Below, one piece after another: positions 16,144 to 23,614 of a stretch of DNA of 35,991 nt (position 1 is the stretch's first letter; each line of letters opens with the position of its first letter). A model generated the notes under the pieces. It saw nothing but the letters and a program-made list of their open reading frames with translations, was not told the origin of the DNA and did not search any database. Location: the NCBI GenBank assembly GCA_945862355.1, contig CAMAYR010000020.1, positions 1 to 35,991 on the forward strand, written 5' to 3'. This stretch comes from Devosia equisanguinis. GTDB lineage: Bacteria > Pseudomonadota > Alphaproteobacteria > Rhizobiales > Hyphomicrobiaceae. The translations under genes were made by a program, and so were the position numbers.

Positions 16144-16830
16144 ATGACCGGCGCAACACTCACGATCCGGCCGATCGAGGAAAGCCTCAGCCTGAAGGCG
16201 CGCATATATGCGTCCTTGAAGCAGGCGATCACCGAGATGAACATCTACGCGGACAACGCCGAGCTTCGGCTCGACGAGCGCGAGCTGTCGCAACGGTTCG
16301 GTATATCGCGCACGCCGCTTCGCGAGGCTCTGGCACAGCTCGATCAGGAGGGGCTCGTCAGAATCGTCCCGCGGCGCGGCATCTATATCGTGCGCAAGAC
16401 GAAGGCTGAGATCCTCGACATGATCACCGTGTGGGCCGCGCTCGAGAGCATGTCGGCGCGCCTTGCCACGAAGGAAGCGAGCGACGAGGAGATCGCGGCG
16501 CTGCACGACCTCGTCGACCAGTTCAGTCAGGACGACATGGCGCGACGGATGGGCGAGTACTCCGACGCGAACATCAAGTTCCACCAGGCGATCATAGCGC
16601 TCGGCAAGTGCCCGCTGATCGCTGAGATCACCAAGGGCCTGTTCATTCACGTCCGGGCGATCCGCCAGCGCACGATCTTCGAGCAGGACCGCGCCAGGCG
16701 CTCGATCGTCGACCACAAGGAGATCATCGCGGCGCTGTCGGCGCGCGATACCGAGCGAGCGGAGCGGCTCGTGCGGGAGCATACATTGAAGTTGCGAGAG
16801 CACGTGGACAGACACGTTGACTTGGCTTGA
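16144..16830 (+). CDS. GntR-family (FadR/FCD subfamily) transcriptional regulator
   Basis: The 228-residue protein has an N-terminal winged helix-turn-helix ('RLDERELSQRFGISRTPLREALAQLDQEGLVRIVPRRGIYI', about residues 39-80) and a C-terminal FCD ligand-binding domain. The FCD metal/ligand residues are visible: Asp and His in 'DANIKFHQAI', His in 'VDHKEIIAAL' and His in 'VREHTLKLREH'. FCD regulators usually sense carboxylates and repress catabolic genes until the substrate is present. The ATG at 16144 is chosen because the preceding codons do not resemble the family; the ribosome-binding site is weak. The gene is first in the rightward cluster, 73 bases ahead of oxc, and two TGGTATACCA sites lie upstream. 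Oxalate, oxalyl-CoA or formyl-CoA is the plausible effector (inference). Confidence 0.92.
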   Translation: MTGATLTIRPIEESLSLKARIYASLKQAITEMNIYADNAELRLDERELSQRFGISRTPLREALAQLDQEGLVRIVPRRGIYIVRKTKAEILDMITVWAALESMSARLATKEASDEEIAALHDLVDQFSQDDMARRMGEYSDANIKFHQAIIALGKCPLIAEITKGLFIHVRAIRQRTIFEQDRARRSIVDHKEIIAALSARDTERAERLVREHTLKLREHVDRHVDLA

Positions 16831-16903
16831 AACAACTTGAATTCGACAATTGGCTGAGACCAACGGTCAGAACACTCACAGCAGCGGAGGGAGAGACGTC
16901 AGC

Positions 16904-18625
16904 ATGGCAACCGAGACGCAATCGCAGAACCTCACGGACGGATTTCACCTTGTCATCGATGCGCTGAAGCTTAACGGAATCAGCACGATCTATCACGTGC
17001 CGGGCATTCCGGTGACCGATCTTGGCCGCCTTGCGCAGGCCGAGGGCATGCGGGTTATCTCGTTCCGCCACGAGCAGCACGCAGGCTACGCCGCGTCGAT
17101 TGCCGGCTTCCTGACACAGAAGCCCGGCATCTGTCTCACGGTGTCGGCGCCGGGCTTCCTCAACGGGCTGACGGCGCTGGCACATGCCACCACCAACTGC
17201 TTTCCGATGATACTTATCTCGGGTTCCTCGGAGCGGGAGGTCGTCGACCTGCAACAGGGCGATTACGAGGAGATGGATCAGCTCGCCGTCGCCAAGACGC
17301 TTTGCAAGGCGGCGTTCCGCGTGCTGCACGCCCAGGACATCGGCATCGGTATCGCGCGCGCCATCCGCGCCGCCTGCTCCGGCCGGCCGGGGGGAGTATA
17401 CCTCGACTTGCCCGCCAAGCTGCTCGGCCAGGCGATGGATGCGGAGGCCGGTTTGAAGTCGCTGGTCAAGGTGATCGATCCGGCGCCGCCGTACATTCCC
17501 GCGCCAGCCTCCATTACCCGCGCGCTCGACCTGCTGCGTTCGGCGAAGAAGCCGCTCATCATCCTCGGCAAGGGCGCTGCCTACGCGCAGGCCGACGCCG
17601 ACATCAAGGCGCTGGTTGAAACATCCGGCATTCCTTACCTGCCGATGAGCATGGCGAAGGGCCTGCTCCCCGACAACCATCCCCAGTCGGCCTCCGCCGC
17701 GCGCTCGACCGTCCTCAAGGAAGCGGACGTCGTGATGCTGATCGGCGCACGCCTCAACTGGCTGCTGTCGCACGGCAAGGGCAAGACATGGGGCGCGCCC
17801 GGCACGCAGAAGTTCGTCCACATCGACATCGATCCAAAGGAGATGGATTCGAATATCGAGATCGCAGCTCCCGTTGTCGGCGACATCGCCTCGTCGGTTG
17901 CAGCGCTGCTCGCGGGAATGGGCAGCAGCTGGCCGAAGCCGCCGGCCGAATGGACACGCACGGTGCGCGAGAAGGCCGACACGAACATCACGAAGATGGC
18001 GCCCCGGTTGCTCAACAACAACGTGCCGATGGATTTCCACGGCGCACTCGGCGCTCTCAAGCGGATCATCCAGGAGCGGCCCGACGTCATCCTCGTCAAC
18101 GAGGGCGCGAACACGCTCGATTTTGCGCGCTCGATCATCGACATCTACGAGCCGCGCAAGCGCCTCGACGTCGGCACCTGGGGCGTGATGGGCATCGGCA
18201 TGGGATACGCTGTGGCTGCCGCGGTGGAGACCGGCAAGCCCGTGCTGGCAGTCGAAGGCGACAGCGCCTTTGGTTTCTCCGGCATGGAGATCGAGACCAT
18301 CTGCCGGTACAATCTGCCGGTTTGCATCGTCGTATTCAACAACGGCGGCATCTATCGCGGCACCGACAAGAACCCGACGGGCGGACAGGACGTGGCACCT
18401 ACCGTATTCGTCAAGGACGCGCGCTACGACAAGATGATGGAGGCTTTCGGCGGCGTCGGCATCTACGCGACGTCACCCGACGAGCTTTCCCGCGCCGTGA
18501 AGGAAGCGATCGCCTCGGGCAAGCCCACCCTGGTCAATGCCGTCATCGACGAGAACGCTGGCACCGAGAGCGGCCGCATCGGCAATCTCAATCCGCAGAG
18601 CGTGGTCTCGCAGAAGAAGGCTTGA
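16904..18625 (+). CDS. oxc: Oxalyl-CoA decarboxylase
   Basis: Thiamine-diphosphate enzyme converting oxalyl-CoA to formyl-CoA and CO2. The 573-residue sequence follows the E. coli YfdU/Oxalobacter Oxc family closely: '[19 protein letters not shown]', '[20 protein letters not shown]' with the ThDP-activating Glu57, '[19 protein letters not shown]', '[19 protein letters not shown]', and the ThDP/Mg motif from GDS at 452-454 to NN at 479-480 ([20 protein letters not shown]). '[13 protein letters not shown]' is also highly conserved. The ATG at 16904 follows GGAGGGAGAG; an upstream TTG would add 18 unlike residues. It lies 73 bases after gntR and 117 before frc, its usual metabolic partner. Three tandem 14-base repeats fall in the gap to frc. 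The protein is cytosolic. Confidence 0.97.
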   Translation: MATETQSQNLTDGFHLVIDALKLNGISTIYHVPGIPVTDLGRLAQAEGMRVISFRHEQHAGYAASIAGFLTQKPGICLTVSAPGFLNGLTALAHATTNCFPMILISGSSEREVVDLQQGDYEEMDQLAVAKTLCKAAFRVLHAQDIGIGIARAIRAACSGRPGGVYLDLPAKLLGQAMDAEAGLKSLVKVIDPAPPYIPAPASITRALDLLRSAKKPLIILGKGAAYAQADADIKALVETSGIPYLPMSMAKGLLPDNHPQSASAARSTVLKEADVVMLIGARLNWLLSHGKGKTWGAPGTQKFVHIDIDPKEMDSNIEIAAPVVGDIASSVAALLAGMGSSWPKPPAEWTRTVREKADTNITKMAPRLLNNNVPMDFHGALGALKRIIQERPDVILVNEGANTLDFARSIIDIYEPRKRLDVGTWGVMGIGMGYAVAAAVETGKPVLAVEGDSAFGFSGMEIETICRYNLPVCIVVFNNGGIYRGTDKNPTGGQDVAPTVFVKDARYDKMMEAFGGVGIYATSPDELSRAVKEAIASGKPTLVNAVIDENAGTESGRIGNLNPQSVVSQKKA

Positions 18626-18639
18626 GCAGAGCCCAGCCT

Positions 18640-18681
18640 TTCAACATACGTCGTTCAACAAACGTCGCTCAACATACGTCA
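18640..18681 (+). repeat. Three tandem 14-base repeats between oxc and frc
   Basis: Units TTCAACATACGTCG (18640-18653), TTCAACAAACGTCG (18654-18667) and CTCAACATACGTCA (18668-18681) follow each other without spacing. They are in the oxc-frc gap, 14 bases after the oxc stop, and would be transcribed. Role unknown. Confidence 0.85.
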
Positions 18682-18742
18682 TCGGCCCCATCGCGACCGG
18701 ACAGAACGGTCGAGCAAGAGCAGATCAGAGAAAGAGCTCCCC

Positions 18743-20020
18743 ATGTCGCAAGCGCTCAAAGGCGTCAAAATTCTCGACTTCACGCACGTGCAGTCAGGCC
18801 CCACCTGCACGCAGCTGCTCGCCTGGTTCGGCGCGGACTGCATCAAGGTCGAGCGGCCGGGCGTCGGCGACATCACGCGCGGCCAGCTCATCGACGTGCC
18901 GGGCGCGGACAGCCTCTATTTCACCATGCTCAACCACAACAAGCGCTCGATCACGATCGACTCGAAGAACAAGAAGGGCCTCGAGATCCTCGAGCGTCTG
19001 ATCAAGCAGTGCGACGTGATCGTGGAGAACTTCGCACCCGGCGCGATGGACCGGATGGGGCTCACCTGGGAGCGCATCCAAGAGCTCAATCCGCGTATCA
19101 TCTACGCCTCGGTGAAGGGCTTCGGACCCGGCCCCTACGAGGAATGCAAAGTGTACGAGAACGTGGCGCAGTGCACGGGCGGTGCTGCTTCCACGACCGG
19201 CTTCCGCGACGGCGTTCCGCTCGTGACCGGCGCACAGATCGGCGACAGCGGCACGGGCCTGCATCTCGCGCTCGGAATAGTCTCGGCGCTCTACCAGCGC
19301 ACGATGAGCGGCAAGGGACAGCGGGTGACCTGCGCGATGCAGGACGGCGTTCTCAACCTGTGCCGGGTCAAGCTGCGCGACCAGCAGCGCCTCGCGGTCG
19401 GCCCACTCACGGAATACAGCCAGTTCGGCGCAGGGATCCCGTTCGGCGAGGCCACGCCGCGCGCAGCGAACGATTCCGGTGGCGGCCAGCCCGGTGACAT
19501 CCTGAAGTGCAAGGGCTGGGAGACCGATCCGAACGCCTACATCTACTTCATCACGCAGGCCCCGGTGTGGGAGAAGATCTGCGACGTGATCGGCGAGCCG
19601 ACGTGGAAGACCGATCCCGACTACGCGACGCCGAAGGCAAGGCTGCCGCGGCTGCGCGGCATCTTCAATCGCATCGAGCAGTGGACGATGACCAAGACCA
19701 AGCTCGAGGCAATGGACATCCTGAACGAGTTCGACATCCCCTGCGGTCCGATCCTCTCCATGAAGGAGCTGGCCGAGGACCAGTCGCTGCGCGCGACTGG
19801 CACCATCGTGGAGGTCGATCATCCAAAGCGCGGCAAGTATCTGACGGTCGGCAACCCGATCAAGCTGTCGGACAGCCCCGCCGATGTGAAGCGTTCGCCG
19901 CTTCTGGGCGAGCACACCGACGAAGTGCTTGCGGGCCTGGGCTATTCCGCGGACGAGATCAAGGCGCTCGCCGCCGCCGGGGCGACCGCTCCGGTCAAGA
20001 AGATCGCCGCCGCGGAGTAG
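18743..20020 (+). CDS. frc: Formyl-CoA:oxalate CoA-transferase
   Basis: Class III CoA-transferase that moves CoA from formyl-CoA to oxalate, giving formate and oxalyl-CoA, the substrate of Oxc. The 425-residue sequence tracks E. coli YfdW and Oxalobacter Frc: '[36 protein letters not shown]' with Gln17, the catalytic Asp168 in '[16 protein letters not shown]', '[13 protein letters not shown]', the flexible glycine loop '[25 protein letters not shown]', and 'LTVGNPIKL' and 'PLLGEHT' near the end. These specific segments favour true Frc over generic CaiB-like transferases. The ATG at 18743 has GAAAGAG upstream. The stop is followed by a long palindrome (20039-20105) and then the formyltransferase-like gene. 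Confidence 0.96.
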   Translation: MSQALKGVKILDFTHVQSGPTCTQLLAWFGADCIKVERPGVGDITRGQLIDVPGADSLYFTMLNHNKRSITIDSKNKKGLEILERLIKQCDVIVENFAPGAMDRMGLTWERIQELNPRIIYASVKGFGPGPYEECKVYENVAQCTGGAASTTGFRDGVPLVTGAQIGDSGTGLHLALGIVSALYQRTMSGKGQRVTCAMQDGVLNLCRVKLRDQQRLAVGPLTEYSQFGAGIPFGEATPRAANDSGGGQPGDILKCKGWETDPNAYIYFITQAPVWEKICDVIGEPTWKTDPDYATPKARLPRLRGIFNRIEQWTMTKTKLEAMDILNEFDIPCGPILSMKELAEDQSLRATGTIVEVDHPKRGKYLTVGNPIKLSDSPADVKRSPLLGEHTDEVLAGLGYSADEIKALAAAGATAPVKKIAAAE

Positions 20021-20029
20021 CCCGATCTG

Positions 20030-20105
20030 CCGTAGGCCGGGTCAAGCGTAGCGCGACCCAGCTTGCCGACGCTGTTACAATGCTGGGTCGCGCTGCGCTT
20101 GACCC
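20030..20105. repeat. Long palindrome (REP-like element) after frc
   Basis: Two 24-base arms, 20039-20062 and 20082-20105, are complementary with a single mismatch that would be a G-U pair in RNA; the loop is 19 bases. The left flank CCGTAGGCCGGGTCA (20030-20044) recurs with one change at 28354-28368. Elements of this look are scattered between genes in alphaproteobacterial genomes. In the transcript it would form a very stable hairpin between frc and the next gene. No T-run follows, so it is more likely a processing or attenuation element than a full terminator. Confidence 0.8.
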
Positions 20106-20132
20106 ATCTTACGAGGTCACTGAGGTCACAAC

Positions 20133-21080
20133 ATGAGAATAGTCGTTCATGGTCAGGACGCATTCGGCAAGGCCGTCCTGGAGAAGCTGCTGGAACGCGG
20201 GGAGAATGTCGTCGCGGTGTGTTGCGCGCCCGACAAGCCGGGCCGGCCGGAAGACCCGCTGAAGGTGCTCGCGCGCGAGAAGGGTCTCCCCGTACACCAG
20301 CCCACGAGTTGGAAGACGCCCGAAGCGCTGGTGCTGATGCAGTCGTTCAACGCCGACGTGTGCATGATGGCCTATGTGCTGTTGTTCGTACCGCAGCCGG
20401 TGCTCGACGCACCCAAGCACGGCACCTTCCAGTATCATCCCTCGCTTTTGCCCGCGCACCGTGGGCCATCCTCCATCAACTGGCCCATCGCGATGGGCAA
20501 GTCGCGCACAGGGCTTTCAATCTTCTGGCCGAACGAGGGGCTCGACGAAGGTCCGATCCTGATTCAGAAGTCGGTCGAGGTGGGCCCCGACGAGACATTG
20601 GGCGACGTCTACTTCAAGAAGCTGTTCCCGATGGGCGTCGATGCCATGATCGAGGGACTGGAGATGGTAAAGGCCGGCGTCCTGCTGAAGCACGACCAGC
20701 GGCTCGCCGACGGCTCCTACGAGAGCTGGTTCAAGAAGGACATTGCGCAACTCGACTGGAAAAAGCCCGCGGCCGAACTCTACAACACCATCCGCGCGGC
20801 CAATCCCGCGCCGGGCGCGTGGGGCACCATAAAGGGCGTCAAGCTCGACATCTACGACAGTGCGAAAGCGTCTGCCGCGGGCAAGCCGGGCGAGGTCGTC
20901 GCAATCTCCCCCGACGGCATGACGATTGCCGCCGGCGACGGGGCGATCCTGGTCAAGCGCGTACGGGCGCCGGGCGGACAGAAGATCGCCGCCGCCGAAT
21001 GGGCCCAGAGCGCTGACGTGAAAGCCGGCAACGTGTTCGATGCCTGGACCCCGCCGCCGCCGCCCAAGCCGAAGGCGTAG
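20133..21080 (+). CDS. Formyltransferase-family protein resembling 10-formyl-THF hydrolase
   Basis: The 315-residue protein has an N-terminal formyl_transferase domain (residues 1 to about 185) and a C-terminal Fmt/FDH-type domain ('PAAELYNTIRAANPAPGAW', then 'KPGEVVAISPDG...GDGAILVKRV'). 'GTFQYHPSLLPAHRGPSSINW' gives catalytic His102, and 'LSIFWPNEGLDEGPILIQ' gives Asp138. The Asn conserved two residues before His in tRNA formyltransferases and PurN is Gln100 here. With 'CAPDKPG' and 'YHPSLLPxHRG', it resembles the hydrolase domain of 10-formyl-THF dehydrogenase more than Fmt. GAGG lies before the ATG. Next to oxc-frc it could release formate from, or exchange formyl groups with, tetrahydrofolate. 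Activity on formyl-CoA would be new. It is not the housekeeping fmt. Confidence 0.8.
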   Translation: MRIVVHGQDAFGKAVLEKLLERGENVVAVCCAPDKPGRPEDPLKVLAREKGLPVHQPTSWKTPEALVLMQSFNADVCMMAYVLLFVPQPVLDAPKHGTFQYHPSLLPAHRGPSSINWPIAMGKSRTGLSIFWPNEGLDEGPILIQKSVEVGPDETLGDVYFKKLFPMGVDAMIEGLEMVKAGVLLKHDQRLADGSYESWFKKDIAQLDWKKPAAELYNTIRAANPAPGAWGTIKGVKLDIYDSAKASAAGKPGEVVAISPDGMTIAAGDGAILVKRVRAPGGQKIAAAEWAQSADVKAGNVFDAWTPPPPPKPKA

Positions 21081-21124
21081 GTACGAGAAGCGCGCTGCCC
21101 TTAGCAGGCAGTTCCTGAGTGGGC

Positions 21125-21153
21125 TTGACGGCTTGCCCGGGCGAGCCAACACT
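21125..21153 (+). promoter_or_regulatory. Candidate internal promoter before the SDR gene
   Basis: TTGACG (21125-21130) is followed after 17 bases by AACACT (21148-21153). The -35 is good and the -10 poor. It lies directly upstream of the TGAAAC-N3-GTTTCA palindrome. Confidence 0.3.
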
Positions 21154-21167
21154 GAAACCACGTTTCA
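21153..21167. promoter_or_regulatory. Palindromic candidate operator TGAAAC-CAC-GTTTCA
   Basis: A perfect 6-3-6 inverted repeat 25 bases before the SDR start codon, overlapping the presumed transcription start. It differs from the TGGTATACCA sites at tctA/gntR, so a second regulator may act on the last two genes. TGAAAC/GTTTCA half-sites are common among LacI-type operators, but no such regulator is in the window. Confidence 0.45.
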
Positions 21168-21192
21168 CAATGAGCGAACGTGGGAGGGTGTA

Positions 21193-22044
21193 ATGGCCGA
21201 AATCTCGGAAATTCCGAAGGGCCGCGGCAGGCTCGATGGCAAGGTCGCGATCGTCGTCGGCGGCGGCTCCATCCTGCCGGGCTGGGGCAACGGCAAGGCT
21301 GCCGCCGTGCTCTATGCCATCGAGGGCGCGAAGGTTCTCGTCGTCGACAACCGGCGCGAGGCGGCCGATGAGACCGTCGAGATCATCGCCAGAGCCGGCG
21401 GAACGGCCTCGGCGGCGGCTGCCAGCGCGGTCGACGAGCGCGATGTCACCCGGTTCGTCGAGCAGTGCGTCTCGACATACGGTCGCGTCGACGTGCTCCA
21501 CAACAACGTCGGCGGACAGGGCACGGGGCGCTCGCTCGACAATATCACGCTCGACGATTGGAACGAGATGATGGCGCTGAACATCCCCTCGGCGATGCTG
21601 TCGAGCCGTGCTGTGCTGGCGCATATGCGTCGCCAGGGCGGCGGCTCGATCGTCAATATCGCCTCGATCGGTGGCATTCGCCATCTCAATACGCCGATGG
21701 CCGTCTATGCCGCCGGCAAGGCGGGTCTGATAGGCTTCACGCAGAACATCGCGCTCTCATATGCGAAGGAGGGCATCCGCGCGAACTGCGTGCTGCCGGG
21801 CTACATCGATACCCCGTTCATCAGCCGCCCGGTGAAGGGCCAGCCCAGCTATGCGGCCAAGGGCTTCAAAAACGCAGATGAGTACGGCGCCGCGCGCAAC
21901 AAAATCATCCCGATGGGCCGGATGGGCACGGGCTGGGACGTGGCCTACGCCTCGCTGTTCCTCGCAAGCGACGATGCGGCTTACATCACCGGCACGACGC
22001 TTGTCGTCGACGGCGGCGTCACGGCGACGTGCCCAGCCGTGTGA
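21193..22044 (+). CDS. Short-chain dehydrogenase/reductase
   Basis: A 283-residue classical SDR. The cofactor loop is 'VVGGGSILPGWGNGKA' (residues 21-36), a variant of TGxxxGxG with extra residues; Asp52 in 'VLVVDNRR' points to NAD rather than NADP. 'NNVGG' (about 104-108), Ser158 in 'NIASIGG', Tyr172 and Lys176 in 'YAAGKAG' complete the catalytic set. It ends 'ASDDAAYITGTTLVVDGGVTATCP', standard for the family. The start at 21193 has GGGAGGG upstream; the open frame continues further upstream but without plausible protein sequence. The gene is 112 bases after the formyltransferase-like gene, with its own candidate promoter and palindrome, and 59 before the decarboxylase-like gene, so the last two may form a sub-operon. 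The substrate is unknown. Confidence 0.9.
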   Translation: MAEISEIPKGRGRLDGKVAIVVGGGSILPGWGNGKAAAVLYAIEGAKVLVVDNRREAADETVEIIARAGGTASAAAASAVDERDVTRFVEQCVSTYGRVDVLHNNVGGQGTGRSLDNITLDDWNEMMALNIPSAMLSSRAVLAHMRRQGGGSIVNIASIGGIRHLNTPMAVYAAGKAGLIGFTQNIALSYAKEGIRANCVLPGYIDTPFISRPVKGQPSYAAKGFKNADEYGAARNKIIPMGRMGTGWDVAYASLFLASDDAAYITGTTLVVDGGVTATCPAV

Positions 22045-22103
22045 TGACGACAGGCGGCAACGCGTCAGCGTGAACCAACTGGACCGGACGAAGGGAGATC
22101 GGA

Positions 22104-23078
22104 ATGGAACTCACGCTGGCGCTCGAGCGCTATGATCGGCATTTCCCGTTCTTCACCGGCGAGGTGAAGGCGCCCGCTGGTACGAGCTATCGCGCCTTGC
22201 AGGTCGGCCAATCGTTCCCCCTCAAGGATGGCGTCCAGCGGCACGAGCGTATGCTGCACGAGAAGGCCTACGATGTGGCCGAGTTCTCGATGTCGACCTA
22301 CCTGATGGCGATCGACCGGAAGGTTCCGATCATCGGCATCCCGGTGTTTCCGCGGCGGCTGTTCTCGTGCGGGCTGATCTACGTGCGGGCGGATTCGGAT
22401 ATTCGCGACCCCAAGCAGCTCGCCGGCAAGCGCGTCGCCATCCGCTCGTTCCAAACGACGCTGTCGCTGCTCGCGAAGGGCGATCTCAAGTTCGAATACG
22501 GTATGCCGTGGGAGGACATTCACTGGCTCCTCGAGGACGAGGAGAAGATCGCGTTCACGCCGAAGCCCGGCGTGAAGATCGAGATGCTGCCCAAGGGCAC
22601 CGACGTCGGCCACATGCTGCGCGACGGGACTTGCGACGCGGTCATCCAGCCTCATCCGCCGGAATCCATCATGAAGGGCGAGGTGGCCGTGCGCCGGCTG
22701 TTCGAGGACGCGGACGCCGAGGAGCTGCGCTATTACCGGAAGTATGGCTGGTGGCCGATCATGCACATCGTCGTGATGTGGCGCGATCTGGCGGACAAGA
22801 ACCCCTGGCTGCCGACAGCACTGATGGAGATGTTCGCGGAGGCGCGTGAAATCAGCCGCGACTACTACACCGATCCCAACTGGTCGCAGCTGGCCTTCGG
22901 TCGGCGCTACTTCGAGCGCGAGCAAGCGCAGTTCGGCACCGACAACCTGTTCCCCACGGGCCTTGCCGCCAACCGCCAGAACCTCGAGCAGTTCATCATG
23001 TACTCCAAGGATCAGGGCCTGATAGGCGGGGATCTGGCGGTGGACGACCTGTTTCATCCCAGCGTCAGGGGCACGTGA
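22104..23078 (+). CDS. 4,5-dihydroxyphthalate decarboxylase-like / periplasmic-binding-fold protein
   Basis: The 324-residue protein resembles proteins annotated as 4,5-dihydroxyphthalate decarboxylase or NMT1-like substrate-binding proteins: 'MELTLALERYDRHFPFFTGEVKA', 'FDVAEFSMSTYL'-type segment (YDVAEFSMSTYLMAIDRK), 'IPVFPRRLFSCGLIYVRADSDIRDPKQLAGKRVAI', 'YYRKYGWWPIMHIVVMWRDL' and a C-terminal 'LFHPS'. This is a periplasmic-binding-protein type 2 fold, but no signal peptide is present, so it should stay in the cytosol, consistent with an enzyme rather than a transport protein. A metal-dependent decarboxylation of a dicarboxylate is possible. GGGAGATCGGA precedes the ATG. It closes the rightward cluster; the following 536 bases are empty. 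The true substrate is not deducible. Confidence 0.75.
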   Translation: MELTLALERYDRHFPFFTGEVKAPAGTSYRALQVGQSFPLKDGVQRHERMLHEKAYDVAEFSMSTYLMAIDRKVPIIGIPVFPRRLFSCGLIYVRADSDIRDPKQLAGKRVAIRSFQTTLSLLAKGDLKFEYGMPWEDIHWLLEDEEKIAFTPKPGVKIEMLPKGTDVGHMLRDGTCDAVIQPHPPESIMKGEVAVRRLFEDADAEELRYYRKYGWWPIMHIVVMWRDLADKNPWLPTALMEMFAEAREISRDYYTDPNWSQLAFGRRYFEREQAQFGTDNLFPTGLAANRQNLEQFIMYSKDQGLIGGDLAVDDLFHPSVRGT

Positions 23079-23614
23079 AGCCTGCCGAAATAATGCGTAG
23101 GAACCAGACGCAAGCGTTGCGAGTGCTCAGAGCAGAACGCGGGCCACGGGTCTGAACGATTCCGGGCCAACCATCCGCACCCGACCCGTTCGCCGGCGCC
23201 GCGCCTTCGCGCCGCGTGCGAGTGATCGGCTGATCCGGCACATCGCCGGCCGGCGGTGACGTTCGGCTGACTTACAGAGCTGGCAGTCGGTGTGCGCTCT
23301 GGTCGCGCCGCCCCATCCCATCCAGGGCTGTGGCCCGAATGCAGCGTGCGACCAAGTTGTAATGAACACCCAAACCGCAGCGTTGCGTGAAGCTGCAGAT
23401 AACGACATTCTATCGCGGCCCATGTCGACAAGTAGCGTTGTCTCAGGGCACGAGCCGACAATTTGTCCGGGAAGCCTCGGCAGCCCGATGGACGCCGACA
23501 CGAGCGACGTGCCCGCTGCAGGTGGGCTGGGTGCTGCCATTGAGGGAGTGGACGACGGTGATACCTCGATCTCGCCTGGGCGCATTGCTTGATGGATTGG
23601 CGGCGGGTGGCGGG
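23079..23614. other. 536-base region without a supported gene
   Basis: Open frames exist on both strands (for example plus 23290-23592 and minus 23127-23585), but none has a recognisable family or a good ribosome-binding site, and they overlap each other. CGCCGGCCGGCG (23244-23255) is a 12-base palindrome, and CGCAA-GCG-TTGCG (about 23110-23122) a weak hairpin just after the preceding gene. The region may hold a decayed gene; I could not reconstruct one. Confidence 0.45.

Noticed and set aside
17392-17403. A third GTATAC-centred site (inside oxc)
   Set aside because: Only GTATACC on one side matches; the palindrome is incomplete and lies in conserved coding sequence.
20133-21080. Housekeeping methionyl-tRNA formyltransferase (fmt)
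   Set aside because: Gln replaces the conserved Asn of the active site, the local motifs resemble 10-formyl-THF hydrolase, and no def gene is adjacent.
23127-23592. Possible gene or pseudogene in the gap before the protease
   Set aside because: Overlapping frames on both strands look equally plausible and none resembles a known family; no ribosome-binding site or homologous motif supports one.
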